Source of the DNA: Lindgomyces ingoldianus
Lineage: Eukaryota > Ascomycota > Dothideomycetes > Pleosporales > Lindgomycetaceae
Length of the DNA: 64,000 nucleotides
Reading direction: 5' to 3'
Assembly (NCBI RefSeq): GCF_010093535.1
Contig: NW_022985171.1
Location: 510,232 to 574,231 of the forward strand
This document shows, in pieces, positions 45,525 to 58,190 of this stretch. The notes below the pieces were generated by a model, which was not told the DNA's origin, did no database searches, and saw only the letters and a list, made by a program, of their open reading frames with translations. Within the stretch, counting starts at the first letter, position 1, and every line of letters starts with the position of its first letter. Position numbers and translations under genes: made by a program.

Positions 45525-48500
45525 ATGACGGACCCGCGACCGCATTCATGGCACCAGCAGCCTGACATTGCGAATTTGTCCCCCGACTCCTACACAGCAC
45601 AACGGCTGGTGCGTGTTGTGGAAGCATTGGGAAGCTTACCTAGCTAACGCGTCGCAGCAACATGCAACACCGGAGCACCTATACCTCACCTCGCGGCGCT
45701 TCTTCATCGGCCCCATTCCTGTACGTACCCTCGCGCGCACTCGCCACCCCCCCACCCCCCTTCCCCCCAGAGCTCACAATAGGACGCAGGAAGGATGGCT
45801 GAAGACACACCGCCGTGACTGGTACAAGCACCACCTACACATCAATTACTCCTCCCGCACTGCCACCTTCTCCTCGGACCCGAAGGAGCAACGCCAGCGC
45901 CGCTTGTCTGGCCTCGAAGGCCCTAGCTCCTCGGCCCTATACTCGCACAGCTTCCCACAGCCCGAGGACCTATCTGCCGAAGAAGACGAGGCCGAGGCCG
46001 GGCAAAATGGGCAGCCAGCCGCGTCGGGTGCCAATGCAAGCTCGTCGTCTTCTCTAGCCATCCCTCATGGATCAGACCACAAGGGCGACGTCATAACAGG
46101 TGATGAAGAAACCGAGTTCGTGGACGCGCACTCGGAACCAGACGAAGAAATGCCAGTCGACGACAAGCAGGAGTTGAACCCTCGTGAACAGCAAAAGACC
46201 CGCCGGTCGAGTACGAAATCGTTCGTCACAGCATCCACCTCTCGAGAACGAAGCCCACACCACCCTATACAAAGCGAGGGGCAGGAGCAGGCAAGTAGCT
46301 TACAAGTTCTTCCGGACCAGCAAGAAGCGGGGAGCAAGACATTGGGCAAACGGCCAGCTTCTACGGCGGAGAGCAGCAATGGTGTGCCTGGTTCTACCGT
46401 TGGAGATCCCTCTGTAGATGCGAACTCGACTTCGTCTTTGCTGCAGAAGGCTAACGTGAACAAGGTACAGCCCGACGCAGATGCCAGCAGGCCAGCCAGG
46501 GGCATTCTCGCCAAGGTCAAGAGACGGTCGCAGCATTCCTCATCCGATATCGGGACGCCGACTGACCAGACAGGGGACGCGATGTCGCGCAGAAAGTCGC
46601 AGCTACGTAATCTTGTCAAGTTCGATATCCCAGAAGACTCGAAGCGAGCAGAGCTCCACCTGAAAGCGAAGGCTGCACAGATGAGCATTCAGCGCGCTTC
46701 GACGAGGCTTCGACGACATGGAATAAAGGATGGAGTCATCGTGAAGATGGAGCGAATGCTAGTGCGCGTCGATGCTGCAGGCAAAGAAGTTCCAGACGAC
46801 TTCGACGAGAATGGAAACCAGAAAATTGACTCTCGAGTTAAAGACAAGTGGCGCGAGTATATGATTGTCTGCAGGCAATGCACATCAGACCACGCCGACT
46901 TCGTCCTGCAGATGTATAAAACGAGGGTGAGTCTTTCCGGCTCCGACAACCGTGCACTCCCCCTTCGCGTCTTATCTTACTAACGTATTGCGCATTACAG
47001 GTCATCCCTGAGATCGAACAGCCGCAGGCTAGCAAGCGTGCTCAGTACGAGATTCCACTTGGCCGCAAGGTCACCAAAGTCAACCTCTACTCCTCTCTCG
47101 ACAAATCCGTCGTGGTCTGGATGCCCGTGTCTCGCGGTACTCGGATCTTCATTATGCAAGCCCGGACAGCCTCCAATGCTGTCGAGTGGTACACTTTCTT
47201 GCGTAACGTTATGGGTTGGCGTCGAGCATCCGAGCTTCGGATCAACGTCCCCGATCTCAGTATCAGTCTTCGCCTGGCTAATCCATTCGAGAAGCTTGAG
47301 GTCACCCAGAATGCAGCACAGGAAGCTGAAGGGATTGACAGTGAAGAAGCCATTCTGAAAACTATGAAGGAGGAACAAGCAGTCGCAGAAAATCTAGTCA
47401 GACGTTGCCTTGACCAACTGCAAGACTCACCGGAATGGGCTGATGTGCTGGATTCATGGGTCAGGGACCAGCGAATTGGGCTTGCCTGGAAACGGTACGA
47501 CCGGCTTGAATGGATCCACGGGGCGAATGAGCGCAAGATGTATGGGACAATTGCCATGCAGAAGTCACACGAACTCGAGTTGAGGCCAAAGTCGCATTAC
47601 CCTACAACGGCTATAACGCGGAAGAAGCATAAGACATTGACCGAGCCGGTGCCAGTTGAGGGCTTCCTCATACGCTTGACTTCTCAGCAGGGAAGGGCGA
47701 AACGGCTAGGGTTGATGTACCACAAACAGCTTTATTTCTCCACACACGACCAGTTCCTTGTGTATTCACGGCCACCGAAATCCATACCTCCGCCACCGCC
47801 AAAGCTCCCAACAGTTGATAATCCCAGGATCCCTACTGCACAAACGATCGCTGAGAAGACCCCCGACACTTGGGCTGTCAACCCATACCCACTGAAAGAT
47901 GATCAGATCGAATGGCTGGCGGAGGGTCATTCGGGTACTCCAGAGAGCAGACGACTTCATGATGAAAATGCGCATGACGAAGCCCAGCGTAAAGCGCAGA
48001 ATCTTCAGAGTTGTGACGGATACATCAATTTGTGCAACATAATCAAAATCCGCAAGGCCAAGAAAGGTGCGGTGCCTATCGATGACAGCATCGAAACCGG
48101 GTCTGACGTCGACTTGGGCGAGGAGGTCGATGGTGCGTCAAGAGATGATGGCGCAACGAGAGACTTTGACGTCGATCGAACTATGGAGCTTGTCCTCCGG
48201 AACGGGCTTGTCATTCGGCTTCAAGCGGCAGATCAAGATCGCCGAAAGGAATGGATGAATCATCTGCGTGCCCTGTCCAAATACTGGAAACATCGGACTG
48301 CAGCTGACATCAGTCTCTACAAATCAACGCGGGCGCAGAATCTTGCCGCCCTCAACATCGACGAGGAAGCCGAAGCCTACGTCGGTCAATTCGCCAAGAA
48401 ATGGGAGGTGACACATTCTTTTGCGTGTCCTCAATTGTACAATATCTGTGGCATCTCGTGTTGTCGCAGTATCCACATGAGTGGAATGTTGTACCGCAAG

Positions 48501-49061
48501 CCCAGGATACACGCTGCGTTCACTAGATGCAGTGTGATTTTAGCAGCTGGAACTTTGCTCATTTTCCAAGATGTATTAAGGAGTAGAACTGGCAAAGAGC
48601 TTTCTCACGTCCACCATGAACGCCTTGCGAACCTCGATCTCAAGGACTGCTACATCTACTCTGGCCTCCTAACTGAATCTGATCTTCTCTATCAAAACCA
48701 AACTTTTGACGCGAACAAACCCGGACACCACGCACTCCCTCGCATATACCTTGAAGACGGGTGGACTTCGACGGACGAAGACGTCATGACTACTTTTGTG
48801 GTCTGGTACGGGAAATCAAAGTCCTGGTTCCGAGCGGAAGAGGGTGCAGGCGGTGGCGAGAAACAGGCTAAAGAGGGTAAACGTAGGAAGCTAAAGCGAG
48901 TCGCGAAGCTAGGCTCGAAGGGGAGGAGTGTGGTTTTCAGAGCTAGGAGCAGAGCGGAACGTGATCATTGGGTTCTGGCTATTCAGAATGAAATCGAAAG
49001 GGTACAGAGGGATGGCGGAGCAGATTTTAGGATTGAAGAGTTTGGGGGGAGAGAAGGTTAG
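45525..49061 (+). CDS. SPO71: Spo71-like protein with PH domains
   Basis: A four-exon model, join(45525..45608,45658..45720,45790..46926,47001..49061), 1114 aa, all phase 0. In yeast Spo71 acts at the prospore membrane with Vps13 during sporulation; in filamentous fungi the role is little known. The N-terminus has the Spo71 signature HATPEHLYLTSRRFFIGPIP|EGWLKTHRRDW. Residues about 100-300 are a disordered, Ser/Glu-rich linker. The C-terminal half carries the split PH-like modules: YEIPLGRKVTKVNLYSSLDK, FLIRLTSQQGRAKRLGLMYH, a later lipid-binding-like block ending RSRAERDHWVLAIQNEIERV. The block CPQLYNICGISCCRSIHMSG is also family-typical and argues that no intron is present there. Length is close to yeast Spo71 (about 1245). 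Confidence 0.82.
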
Positions 49062-52000
49062 GGCTCTAAGTAGACACGAGGATGAGTTGGTGTAAATGGT
49101 GTTTTGGGAGATAGTTTCGAGTTTGGATTGGTTTGGATTGGTTTATTGGGTTGGATTGGATTGGATTAGTGGGTGCGGTTGGATTGTAAAGACATGGATA
49201 TACATATTGTTAATGTGATATGCTTTATGGCTAGATTGCACATCACGCGTATAGCTGGGTGAGACATGACTAGACAGCGTCCTTCTAATTACTCTGTTTG
49301 TTAAGAGACAAATCATAGGGTAAGTTTTGGTTTTGGTTTTGGCCATAAATATTCTTCCCATTGATTAAATTAGATGATTCGACAGTCTTCACATGGAATG
49401 TCCTACTTGTAAGAATTCATTCGTCAGATATACTCTGATTGTCTAGATCTATCTCCCTACCCCCTGGCACACGGTCAGCCGCACGCCATGAGCACCGCGT
49501 CTCATGTGTATTCGAACCAGGATGTATAAATATCTCCGCAGGAATCCCAGTGGAACTAAAATTTACTAGACTTGTCCACTATCTTTCCTCCCATCGTGGT
49601 CGGCCAGAAAATGAAACACAATGATAGAGAGAAAGCAAGCGTGCACTCTGTCATTATGCTGTAAGCAGCCTCGATGGGCGCCGAATTCAGCGCTTTCAGG
49701 CCGGATTCGGGACTAGAAAAATCACTACACTTGACTCATGATATGACAACAACCCACCGCACAGTCGAAACAAAGAAGATTACGCTGAATATGGCGGCTC
49801 TTCAACTCATGACGCAGCACAAACTCTACACTAATATACTGATAATCAGCCGGACGGTCGCGATTTCCAACCGTACTCTCTGCTGCCCACATGAGGCGTT
49901 TAACACCATCTACACGCTAGTGGAATTAAACTAATGTTAAGCAAAATTTTGCCCCGGTGCCTTTAGAGCAATAGAAGAGAGGAAATTATGGGTTTTTGCG
50001 GTATTCGGACAAATAAAACTAGACATCCAGTTAATATGAGTTCGAGATGGTATTCCTTCCGCCCGTGGCCCCCTGTTTGCCCTCCCCCCTGAATAACATG
50101 GAGGACCCAAAATACTATGATCTCACTTCAGAGTAAAAGGTGCAAGAGAGACGGTACATGGGTCTGGAGCCCCTGGTTCGATTTTCGAGTTATTCGCCAC
50201 TAGACGAGCTTTACCTATCTCTGGCTACCGAATAAAATATCTTTCCAATAAGATAATGATCCGGGTCGGCACGCAAATTTCTAGAGTTCGAGTGGTACAG
50301 TGGTTTTAGAGCCGGGATGGTTTCGTGAGGGCCGGGGCGGCGAGAATCCTTGGTTACAAGAGCAGTGGAATGGATACAACAATCTGCGAAAAAGATATAT
50401 CCATTGATAGAATGGGCATGTCGAGCTTGAAAATCTGGCCCGCTAGAATTTCGGGATCTAGTTTGTGGATAATACATAAGTGGAGGAGATTACCTTTGCG
50501 AAGAGACTAAAATCTGGCAGACGCCCTCTATATGACCTTGCCAACTCGTCTAGAACTCCATTAATGTTGATAGAGCGAAAACGGAAATAGTTTCTTCCGA
50601 TCTCTGAGTTTGTTGGAGAGGGCTGAATAATAATACTCCCGGGGTCTGTGATGGTCGAAGGAGGATGGCTTCCAAACTCGACGACTAAAATCACCTTCGA
50701 CATGTGCCATGGCCTTATTGGCTTGTCTAGAGCTTAGCTAGTGTCTACATTTGGTGCTTGTGAGTGGCTTAAGATTGACCATTACTGTGGTTCTCAAAGT
50801 AGATGGTTAGCCTTTTTGGACGTAAAAATAGCAACTACTCTGAATGAGGGAAGACACGAGGACGGGGAATCTGGAACGAAGAAGGCGGGCAGGATTCGTC
50901 GTTCGTTATAAATTCATATAGACTGAGTTTCAAAACACACCCCCGAGATTTTGTTTTGACTGGCTTCTGTCTGGCTATAAAAAAACACCGGCGGTGATCC
51001 CTATGAAGATGATGGATTTCTGCAAGCCAGCCTCACACGCATACCGAGCGTCATCTAATCTCAACCCGAGAGCGCGACCTCCTTCCTTTGTTCGGCACAC
51101 TTGATTACAGGCCGTGGGCGGAGCTTCTTCTTGAGATAAATGCCTCTGCTTCCGTCGAATGTGTAAGCCTGGGGGGTGCAGCAGAAGAGTGTTATAGTGG
51201 TATGGAACCTCTAGGGCAGCCATGATACATAGAGAGGTGCAGGCGCTAGTATATAGTGGCTCGGCCTAGTTATAGAATGAAATGAAATCCCACACCCCAT
51301 GCCTTATGGATTGGAGACTGTCGGCAGGAGAGCGGAAGGAAGGAGGGCAGAAGGGTATATCGAATGTGATCGCCATTGTATAAACTGCGTCGAATACAAC
51401 AAACGGAGGGTGTCTCACCACCCACGCTCTTTCCAGCCTATGCCAATTAAAGACTAGAGGAGGGCCCATTCATGATCCGACTGTGGGCTCAGTTCTAGCT
51501 GTCTAAAATTCTAAATGGTTTGCTGGTATGCTGTCTGATCGTGATCGGGGAAGTACCGAACGCACAGTGACCAGAGAAGTTGCTATACTACATCATCCAC
51601 GAAAGTCTCGTGGTGGAACTCCAAGGGCTTTAGCTCTCGCATGAGCTGCGTAGGGGCCATAGGGTAGGCGAGTTAACAAGGTATTGAGATCCAAACAAGG
51701 TGAATTGAACTAGTGTATTGTAAGGTCTAAGGAGCGAGAGAGAGCTCTGGGCTGACTATATACTGTACGAAAAAGGAGCTAGTCCTAATGAGTGAATAGC
51801 GCAGTACATGGGTATAGTATCGCGCGAGACACGTGGGACATTAGCCTCAGTGAAGGGGATAGATTGGGTAAGAAAATTCAAGATTTTCACCGCAAGAAGT
51901 CGTTCTTCAGGCTCGCGCATCGGATCTCCCGGACTAAAAATTCGTCGGCTTTCCAGACATGCATTAGAGGGGTTCTGTGTTGTGTCTCTATCCGGCCAAA

Positions 52001-52311
52001 GAGGCTTGATGACGGCACTTCTAGAGATGGTTGTTCGTGTGCGTCCTTTCATCGGTTGAATAGACTATAAACTATGTCGGGAACTCATGAGATCAATTTT
52101 GACACCACTCGTCCGACCGGTTGAAGAGAAAGTGTGGTTGCCTGTAGATGTGAGAGCGGCTATAAATCAATGCACAACATGATAATGGGGACATAAATCT
52201 AGGGTAGCCATTAGCAGCCTTTGAGCCTGCTTTGGTGCTTAGGTATCAAGCTTAGGTCTAGAGAATAGGGTTGAATTCATGTCATGATTCGTTCCCACTC
52301 TACCTTTGCCC
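49062..52311. other. Gene-poor stretch
   Basis: Holds a TTGGATTGG-type simple repeat (49128-49168) and a GGTTTT triplet repeat (49326-49343), then 3 kb with no supported gene. Short frames lack codon support, and I saw no LTR or TIR ends. Confidence 0.45.
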
Positions 52312-53977
52312 TCATCGCGACCTACGCTTAATTTTCACGATAACATCTTTCTGCTTAATAAAAAAAGAATTCCTTGTCTTCCACGGCCGACTATGTGCCA
52401 TCTCCAAAGTGAAATATCTCAAAATCTCCGGCACCAGTTTGTGGATTTGTGAAAGAGCGATATTCTGGCCAGTACATGTCCTAGTTCCGGCTCCGAACAC
52501 CAGCATGCTCTTGTCCATGATCCGAGTCCGTTCTTCGCCGGCAAGCCATCTCTCAGGCCTGTATTCATATGAGTCGTCTCCAAACACGCCTTTGTCGAAA
52601 TGGACGACGGCGGGATTCATGCTGACGCGGTACGTAGTGGGGATGTGCTTTCCGAAGAGGCCCATGCCTTCAGGTGGCGGGTGGCGTTGCATACCTAGAG
52701 AGACGCTTGGGAACATTCGTAGTGCCTCCTTGATGCAAGCAGAGACAAATGGAAGATTCTTTGACTCGGAGAACTTAATCGGAGAGCTGAGTGACCCAGT
52801 AGCATCAGCAGCATCGATCTCGGCGAGGACTCTTGCGAGAGCGCTAGAGTTCTTCATGAGATAGTAAAAGCATGCTCGTAGCTCAATGGCAGTGCTGTCG
52901 GCTCCGGCAAGGCTAGACAGAGTGATTAACAGATCGAATTACGTGATCGAGGCGACGACATACATTCCAGTGTACGCTTCGTTGGTGGCCTCTGGGTGAC
53001 CAAAATTGAGCTTTTCTCCTCTGTCGCCAACAATGTGGAATAGCTGGGAGAGAACGTCGTTGCGTGGTCCACACTTCTCAGCAATCTCTTTCTTCCTGTT
53101 GTTGGCAATATCGATAGCCTGTTTTTGCATATGACCAACGGCCTTCACAGCTGTAAAAACACCTGGGAAGAGGATAGATGAAAAGAGAACCAGTGGGCGA
53201 AGAAACTTGGGCGTAGTCCCGAGGAGATTGAGCACCGGCATGATAACGTCCAGCGAGGCGATATAATTACCATAATCGCGACCGCTCTCGAGAAAACCAA
53301 ACATCTTGCCAAAAAAGACTTGACCAATGATGTCGTAAGCGTACCTGTATCATTGATCAGCTTCATATCCCAAGTTATGCTGGGATGCGTGCTGACATCA
53401 CTTACATCTCCAACCACTCTCCAAAATCTATCTCTCTCCGCTGATCCGCATGTTCACCTAATCTCTTCAGAAACAGAGTTGTGCATTCATCAATCGCATC
53501 TTCACTCTTCAACACACTGCTCATCAGATAGATCGGATTTACGATTTTACGATAATTGGCATGCTCGACTTCGTCTATTGAAGTGAACATGTCTGGCTGC
53601 TTAGTAATGTCCGTATTCCGATACACGAGGTAATAATCCGTTTTCTGCAGTGGCCTCTGCGTTCGGAAGATCTTGGGGATGGCCGCTGGATCAGAGACTG
53701 AGACTTCATTGGGCGCGATTCGTACAAGAGATCCGTAGCGTTGGTGCAGGGCTCGCTGGACAATTTCCATGTCCCCAGCGTAAGCCCGGTACATGTACCA
53801 TATTCGCGTTACAGATGCCCAGAAAGGCCCGGGGATGGATGAAAGAGGATGGAGGGTGCGCGTGTAGGCTATCCAGAGGGTCCAATAGACTGCAAGGAAG
53901 ATAGGTAGCACGATGAAGAGCCAGGTGTAGAAGGTGATACCAACCAGAGTGTCTGGGATGGTTTCAACGAGTCCCAT
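52312..53977 (-). CDS. Cytochrome P450 monooxygenase
   Basis: A three-exon model, complement join(52312..52912,52964..53344,53406..53977), 517 aa. An N-terminal anchor (TFYTWLFIVLPIFLAVYWTLWI) places it in the ER. The proline hinge is LHPLSSIPGPFWAS. The I-helix reads ILAGADSTAIEL, with the acid-alcohol pair replaced by Asp-Ser-Thr. The K-helix is KEALR (Glu380, Arg383), then YRPERWL, and the heme loop is FGAGTRTCTG with Cys464. The general layout resembles the pisatin-demethylase-like (CYP57-type) fungal P450s, but substrate cannot be assigned. It is divergent from the CFEM receptor gene, starts 992 bp apart. The TTG-initiated eight-codon extension upstream of ATG 53977 was rejected. Confidence 0.92.
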
Positions 53978-54969
53978 TTTGAGAGGCGGATGTTGTGACA
54001 ATTCCTAAGAAGAAAGTGGGGACCGTGAGGGTTGGAGGAGCAAGTTGATGTACCGACCCCATGGTTCAGCAAATAAGACACCATACCACATCTACACACC
54101 CACAGCGAAACCATTGCGCAGAAACATGACATGAAGACTGGCTCATGCGTGCGAGGTTCTCCGCTTTGCGTGACTGGGGCCTGTCGTTGGTGGGCTTGCC
54201 GCTATCTGTGCGGGCACAAGTTGGGCCAGCTAGCAGGCTTGGCGAGAAGTACTGTGTACCGTTACTCCATCATCGGGGAATCCGGGATTCACTAAGAAGA
54301 GTAAAGCGGGTTTCAGCCAGTCCATAGCTCGTCGTTCTTTCCGCTGCCCACGACTCGCTTCTCTCCAGGTGCTTATCTCGATGCATCGGTCACAAGTCCG
54401 AAAGAGCGTTCCCATGAAGGACCTAGTTGAGATCAGATGTAGAAAAGGCTCAACCCTGCACAGAATCTGTCGCAAAGTCAATTTCAGTATCCACATTGAC
54501 GGGAAAGCGGGGAAAGGTTGCCGACAGGTACGGGGCGTACCGGGGGTCCGTGCAAGCGGTTGGACAACAATGAGCTGAAACCCCTCATCAGCACTGGAGT
54601 TCGAGATTGGCAATGCCGGACCATAGTCTGCGTAAAGCGCCAATGCCCTTTACAGGGAGGCTTAGACTCTTAGAACCTGGACATGGGCGATAAGGGCGCT
54701 TGGGGCAAAGCCACCTGCTCTTGCACGCTTCACTAGCATGTCATCGATCCTGAGGCGGAATAAAAAGGAAAATAAAAACAGCGACTCAGACATCTGATCG
54801 CCTTGCTTTGTGAGGATTCCATTTTCCTTGGGGATCGTCCTTATGCGCCTTCTCTAGTATATTACCTTACAGTACCGTTGCAGACCCTCCCCATGTCTTC
54901 CCGCCTCATCATCTGTTCGCAACTTCAGTCCCGTCTGAGGACCCACCTACACGTATTCAGCGGACTAGC
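53978..54969. promoter_or_regulatory. Region between P450 and CFEM receptor genes
   Basis: 992 bp holding the promoters of both divergent genes. A minus-strand frame of 137 codons (54230-54643) lacks domain or codon support. No motif stands out. Confidence 0.4.
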
Positions 54970-56574
54970 ATGATGCTCCTAGGGTCTCCTGGGCTGATTT
55001 TGGTCCTTATGAGCGCCTTACTGCCTGCAGTACTGGCTCAAGAGATGCCCACATGTGCCGTAGGTTCCTTTCCTGAGCCTCCAACAGAGCCGCGAGACTG
55101 ACAATATAGTAGGCGAATTGTCTTGTGTCAAGTCTGAAGGCGGTACCGGAATGCGATCCAACTGATATTCCATGCATGTGTACCAACAAACCCCTCAAAG
55201 CCGCAATCCATGAATGCGTTGGCGCATCTTGTACAGTTAAGCAAGCTCTGAGTAGGTATCTTTCCATTCTCATTCCAAACACGTCTCACAAGAATAGCCG
55301 CTACAAACATGACAATGACGATGTGTGGGGCGCCTGTCCGCGACAACACGCATATCTTACCCCTAGTCAGCGGGATCTCTGGACTTTTTGCACTTACTGC
55401 CGTCATTGTTCGTTGTGTTGCAGCTGGGAAGAATCTGGCACTTGATGATATCTTCGTCGCCGCTGCTATGGCTGGAGCGATACCCATGGATGTCCTGCAA
55501 CTTTACACTGGTCCTGCTGGGTTCGGAAAGGACGTTTGGAATGTTTCGTTCGACAACTTGTACTACATCCTCAAGGTACTTGAGCTTCAGGATTTCTTCC
55601 TCCCCACAGCTAATCGAATTGTAGTTAGTATATATAACCCAAGTGCTTTACTACCCAGTCTCTGGTTTCACCAAACTAGCATTCCTCTTCTTCTACCTCC
55701 GGATTTTCCCCTATGATGGATTGAGGAAGACGTTGTATGTCCTCATCACCCTCTCTGTTCTCTACGCGGTGATTTTCGACATCGGGATGATTTTCAGCAC
55801 TTGGCCTATCTCATACACGTGGACGTCATGGGACGGGGAGCACAAGGGTCGGTCCATTGACGTGCATAAATTTATCTATGCGGGTGGAGGCGTGAATATT
55901 GCTCTCGACATTGCCGTCATCCTCGCTCCTATACCCGGACTTATGAAACTGTCAATGACCCTAAAAAAGAAATTAGCCATTATAGCAATCTTCAGCGTTG
56001 GTGGTTTGTAAGCCCTCCACTCATCCAAACTCGAACCCTTTCACTGGACACTAAGTGCGTAAATAGTACCCTCATAGTATCCTGCATCCGCCTCCAAAAG
56101 CTCACCCAATTCGCCACCACCCAAAACCCCACCTGGGACAACGTCCCTAGCGGCTACTGGTCCATGCTTGAAGTCAACGTCGGCATTTTCTGCGCTTGCA
56201 TGCCGGCATTCCGACGCTTCGTCGCCCGTCTTCTACCTGAATGGTTCGGTTCCGCGAAAACTAGGGACAGCCGCTACAAAAACTTTGAGGAAACACCTCC
56301 AAGTGGTTCTAGCGGGAAAAGAAGTGGAGGAAAGCGCTCGTTTGGCGCGAGCTTGCTAGAAACGGATATTTCGAAGACGGTCGATACGAAGCCCGAATCA
56401 ACGGCCGTTAGGGATGAGGATGAAGTGCAGTTGGTAGAAATGGGAGGAGAAAGGCAAGGTGCAGCACCGTGCGTGAATAGGCTTCCTAGTACGATGGATT
56501 CGCAGTCTGCACGGAATGAGAGCATACCAAGTGAACCACATTATGTATTGCGTAGTGTTACTACGAGGAGGTGA
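54970..56574 (+). CDS. CFEM domain plus seven-helix (PTH11/rhodopsin-like) receptor
   Basis: A five-exon model, join(54970..55059,55113..55255,55293..55575,55625..56007,56067..56574), 468 aa. A signal peptide (about 1-23, LVLMSALLPAVLAQE) is followed by a CFEM domain: PTCAANC, PECDPTD, IPCMC, HECVGASC. Seven membrane helices of the fungal rhodopsin-like fold follow, with CGAPVRD at the junction, LALDDIFVAAAM, LYYPVSGFTKLAFLFFYLRI and SGYWSMLEVNVGIFCACMP. The cytosolic tail is Ser/Lys-rich. The family founder Pth11 of Magnaporthe senses surface cues for appressorium formation; most paralogues are uncharacterised. The splice site after exon 2 was chosen as AGTAG|GTATCT because the alternative one step earlier gives an immediate stop. 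Confidence 0.85.
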
Positions 56575-56810
56575 ACTTAGGGAAGATCTATTGAAGATTA
56601 CTACAACTTCAAGTCTGTAGAATAGGATTCGATTAGATACCAGCTAATGACCGCTACGATCTTTTCATCTTTATTATTTGTTTCTTACTATATGTACAGT
56701 TAATTAAGAAGGAGGTAAAGCGTGAATATCTAGTGAAGACTATTCCAATTTCAAGATCGGAGAATAGGATTAGATTAGATACTGTGATCAACGACCGTTT
56801 TGTTCCTTCC
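56563..56810 (+). repeat. Direct duplication spanning the receptor stop codon
   Basis: About 100 bp at 56563-56665 recur imperfectly at 56708-56810. Shared words include GGAGGT, TGAAGA, TTTCAAG/CTTCAAG, AGAATAGGATT and GATTAGATAC. The first copy includes the stop codon; the second is 3' of the gene. Confidence 0.6.
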
Positions 56811-57849
56811 ATCTTGAGTATTCACCCGATCCGATCCGAGAGCCACAACCGAACGGTAAGAAATATGTGACAAGGAAGCCTCACATGGCCATCGAAGTTA
56901 TAATTTCATTGATGTCAAAGTAAACAAAATCTAGGAATGCTTGTACAGGGTTATACCAGTCCGTTGTAATCTTCGTAACCTTTGGGCCATAAAAACCATG
57001 CGTGACGCTCCTTGAGCGGGTCTAGAAGGCCGTAATACTGACAGCGCTGAGTACGGTGTACGGTTGGTTTTAGCAGTACGTACGTACAGCGATCTTCTGT
57101 CAGTGTGTACAATCGCTGCCGCTCTAAGTACTGTCTGTAGGACAGCGTACATTTAGCATCTTAGGAGAGCTTATAAGGCTTATGAGGCTAAATTTAGTGC
57201 TTTAAGGATTCCTTGCTAGAGAAGCTACCCTAGAACGCTAATTAGTAGAAAATCTTGTATGCGACGCTAATTTAGTTGCTCCTAGGAGACTTTACCTGCT
57301 TATCTATCTGGTGTAGCTTATTAGAATTAAAATAATGCTTACTATTAACTACTCTTTATCGCAGAATTGCTTATCTACACGCCTCAATACTTTGCAAGCC
57401 TTATTAAGCTAATCTAGTATTGCTGTTAGACACCCTGCAAATTCTTAGAAGCTAAAAATATTGAAGGCAATCTCCGTCCTGGGGCTCCCTCACGAGGTTT
57501 AGTGTAGTCCCTACGCATATGCATATAAGTGGTCTACACTGTTTCTATGCCTAGCCTACCTGTTCCCCCATCTCATCTCCGGCTACTAATTAAGAACTCG
57601 CTCTCTGACCAGCTAGCATCCTGAGTGGTGTTAAAAGAACGCTAGTTCGGGCCACTACCCGTCGATGTCAGCACAGCATGCGGTTACTCTGACCCATCTT
57701 GGACAGGCATACCAAGCTCTGAGAAGTTTAGAAAACGAAAGTCATTTGGGGTCCTGAAGGGTTTCAACGTGTATTTCGAAAAGATCCTGTCACCTAGCCG
57801 CAAGTAAGGATGCGAGCTCTGGTGAACTTGACGAGAGGAGCGTCTTTGG
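56811..57849. other. Gene-poor stretch with degraded DNA
   Basis: 57150-57460 is AT-rich with TAGGAG/CTTATA words and looks like mildly mutated repeat DNA. There is no gene. Confidence 0.4.
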
Positions 57850-58190
57850 CCAAGGTGTGGACTGCCCGTTGGCGGTCCAGGTGATGTCCCGATTGCCGGT
57901 CAACCCGTGGACAAAGCAAATGTCAGCTGTGGCGCTGGCACAGTCGTGCAACGTCGACACCAGCTGCTTGCCTTCTGGCGAGAAGGCTACAGCGTTGACC
58001 GGACCCGAATGGCTATTGAACGTCTGCAGCGCCGCTCCCGTGCCAGCATCCCACAGCTTTATCGTCTCGTCGCCCGAGCCCGAGCCAGAAACTTACCATC
58101 TGGCGAGAAGCCCACGGTCAAGATCGAACCCGAATGGATTTCGAACGTTTCCGGCGATTCGCTCCCCATTCTCATCGTTGGCGCAAATAT
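57850..58190 (-). pseudogene. Second WD40-repeat relic
   Basis: The minus strand reads TIKLWDAGTGAALQTFNSHS followed by PVNAVAFSPEGKQLVSTLHD, classic NWD/HET-E blades, with frame changes on either side. The segment GTCTGCAGCGCCGCTCCCGT near 58022 is identical to one near 38479 in the other relic, so both derive from the same gene family. Confidence 0.7.

Noticed and set aside
48410..48475. Possible intron in SPO71 (GTGACA...CGCAG)
   Set aside because: The 62-bp removal would break the frame, and the retained peptide (QLYNICGISCCRSIHMSG) looks conserved in the family.
6290..49061. Linkage of SPO7 and SPO71 as a sporulation cluster
   Set aside because: The names come from yeast screens, the proteins act in different processes and lie 37 kb apart with unrelated genes between.
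49500..49530. A GGTTCGAAT B-box-like word on the minus strand
   Set aside because: The flanking bases do not form a T-stem and no A box or acceptor stem follows, so it is not a tRNA.
54230..54643. A 137-codon minus-strand frame between P450 and receptor
   Set aside because: No domain, no splice partners, and it would overlap the promoters of both flanking genes.
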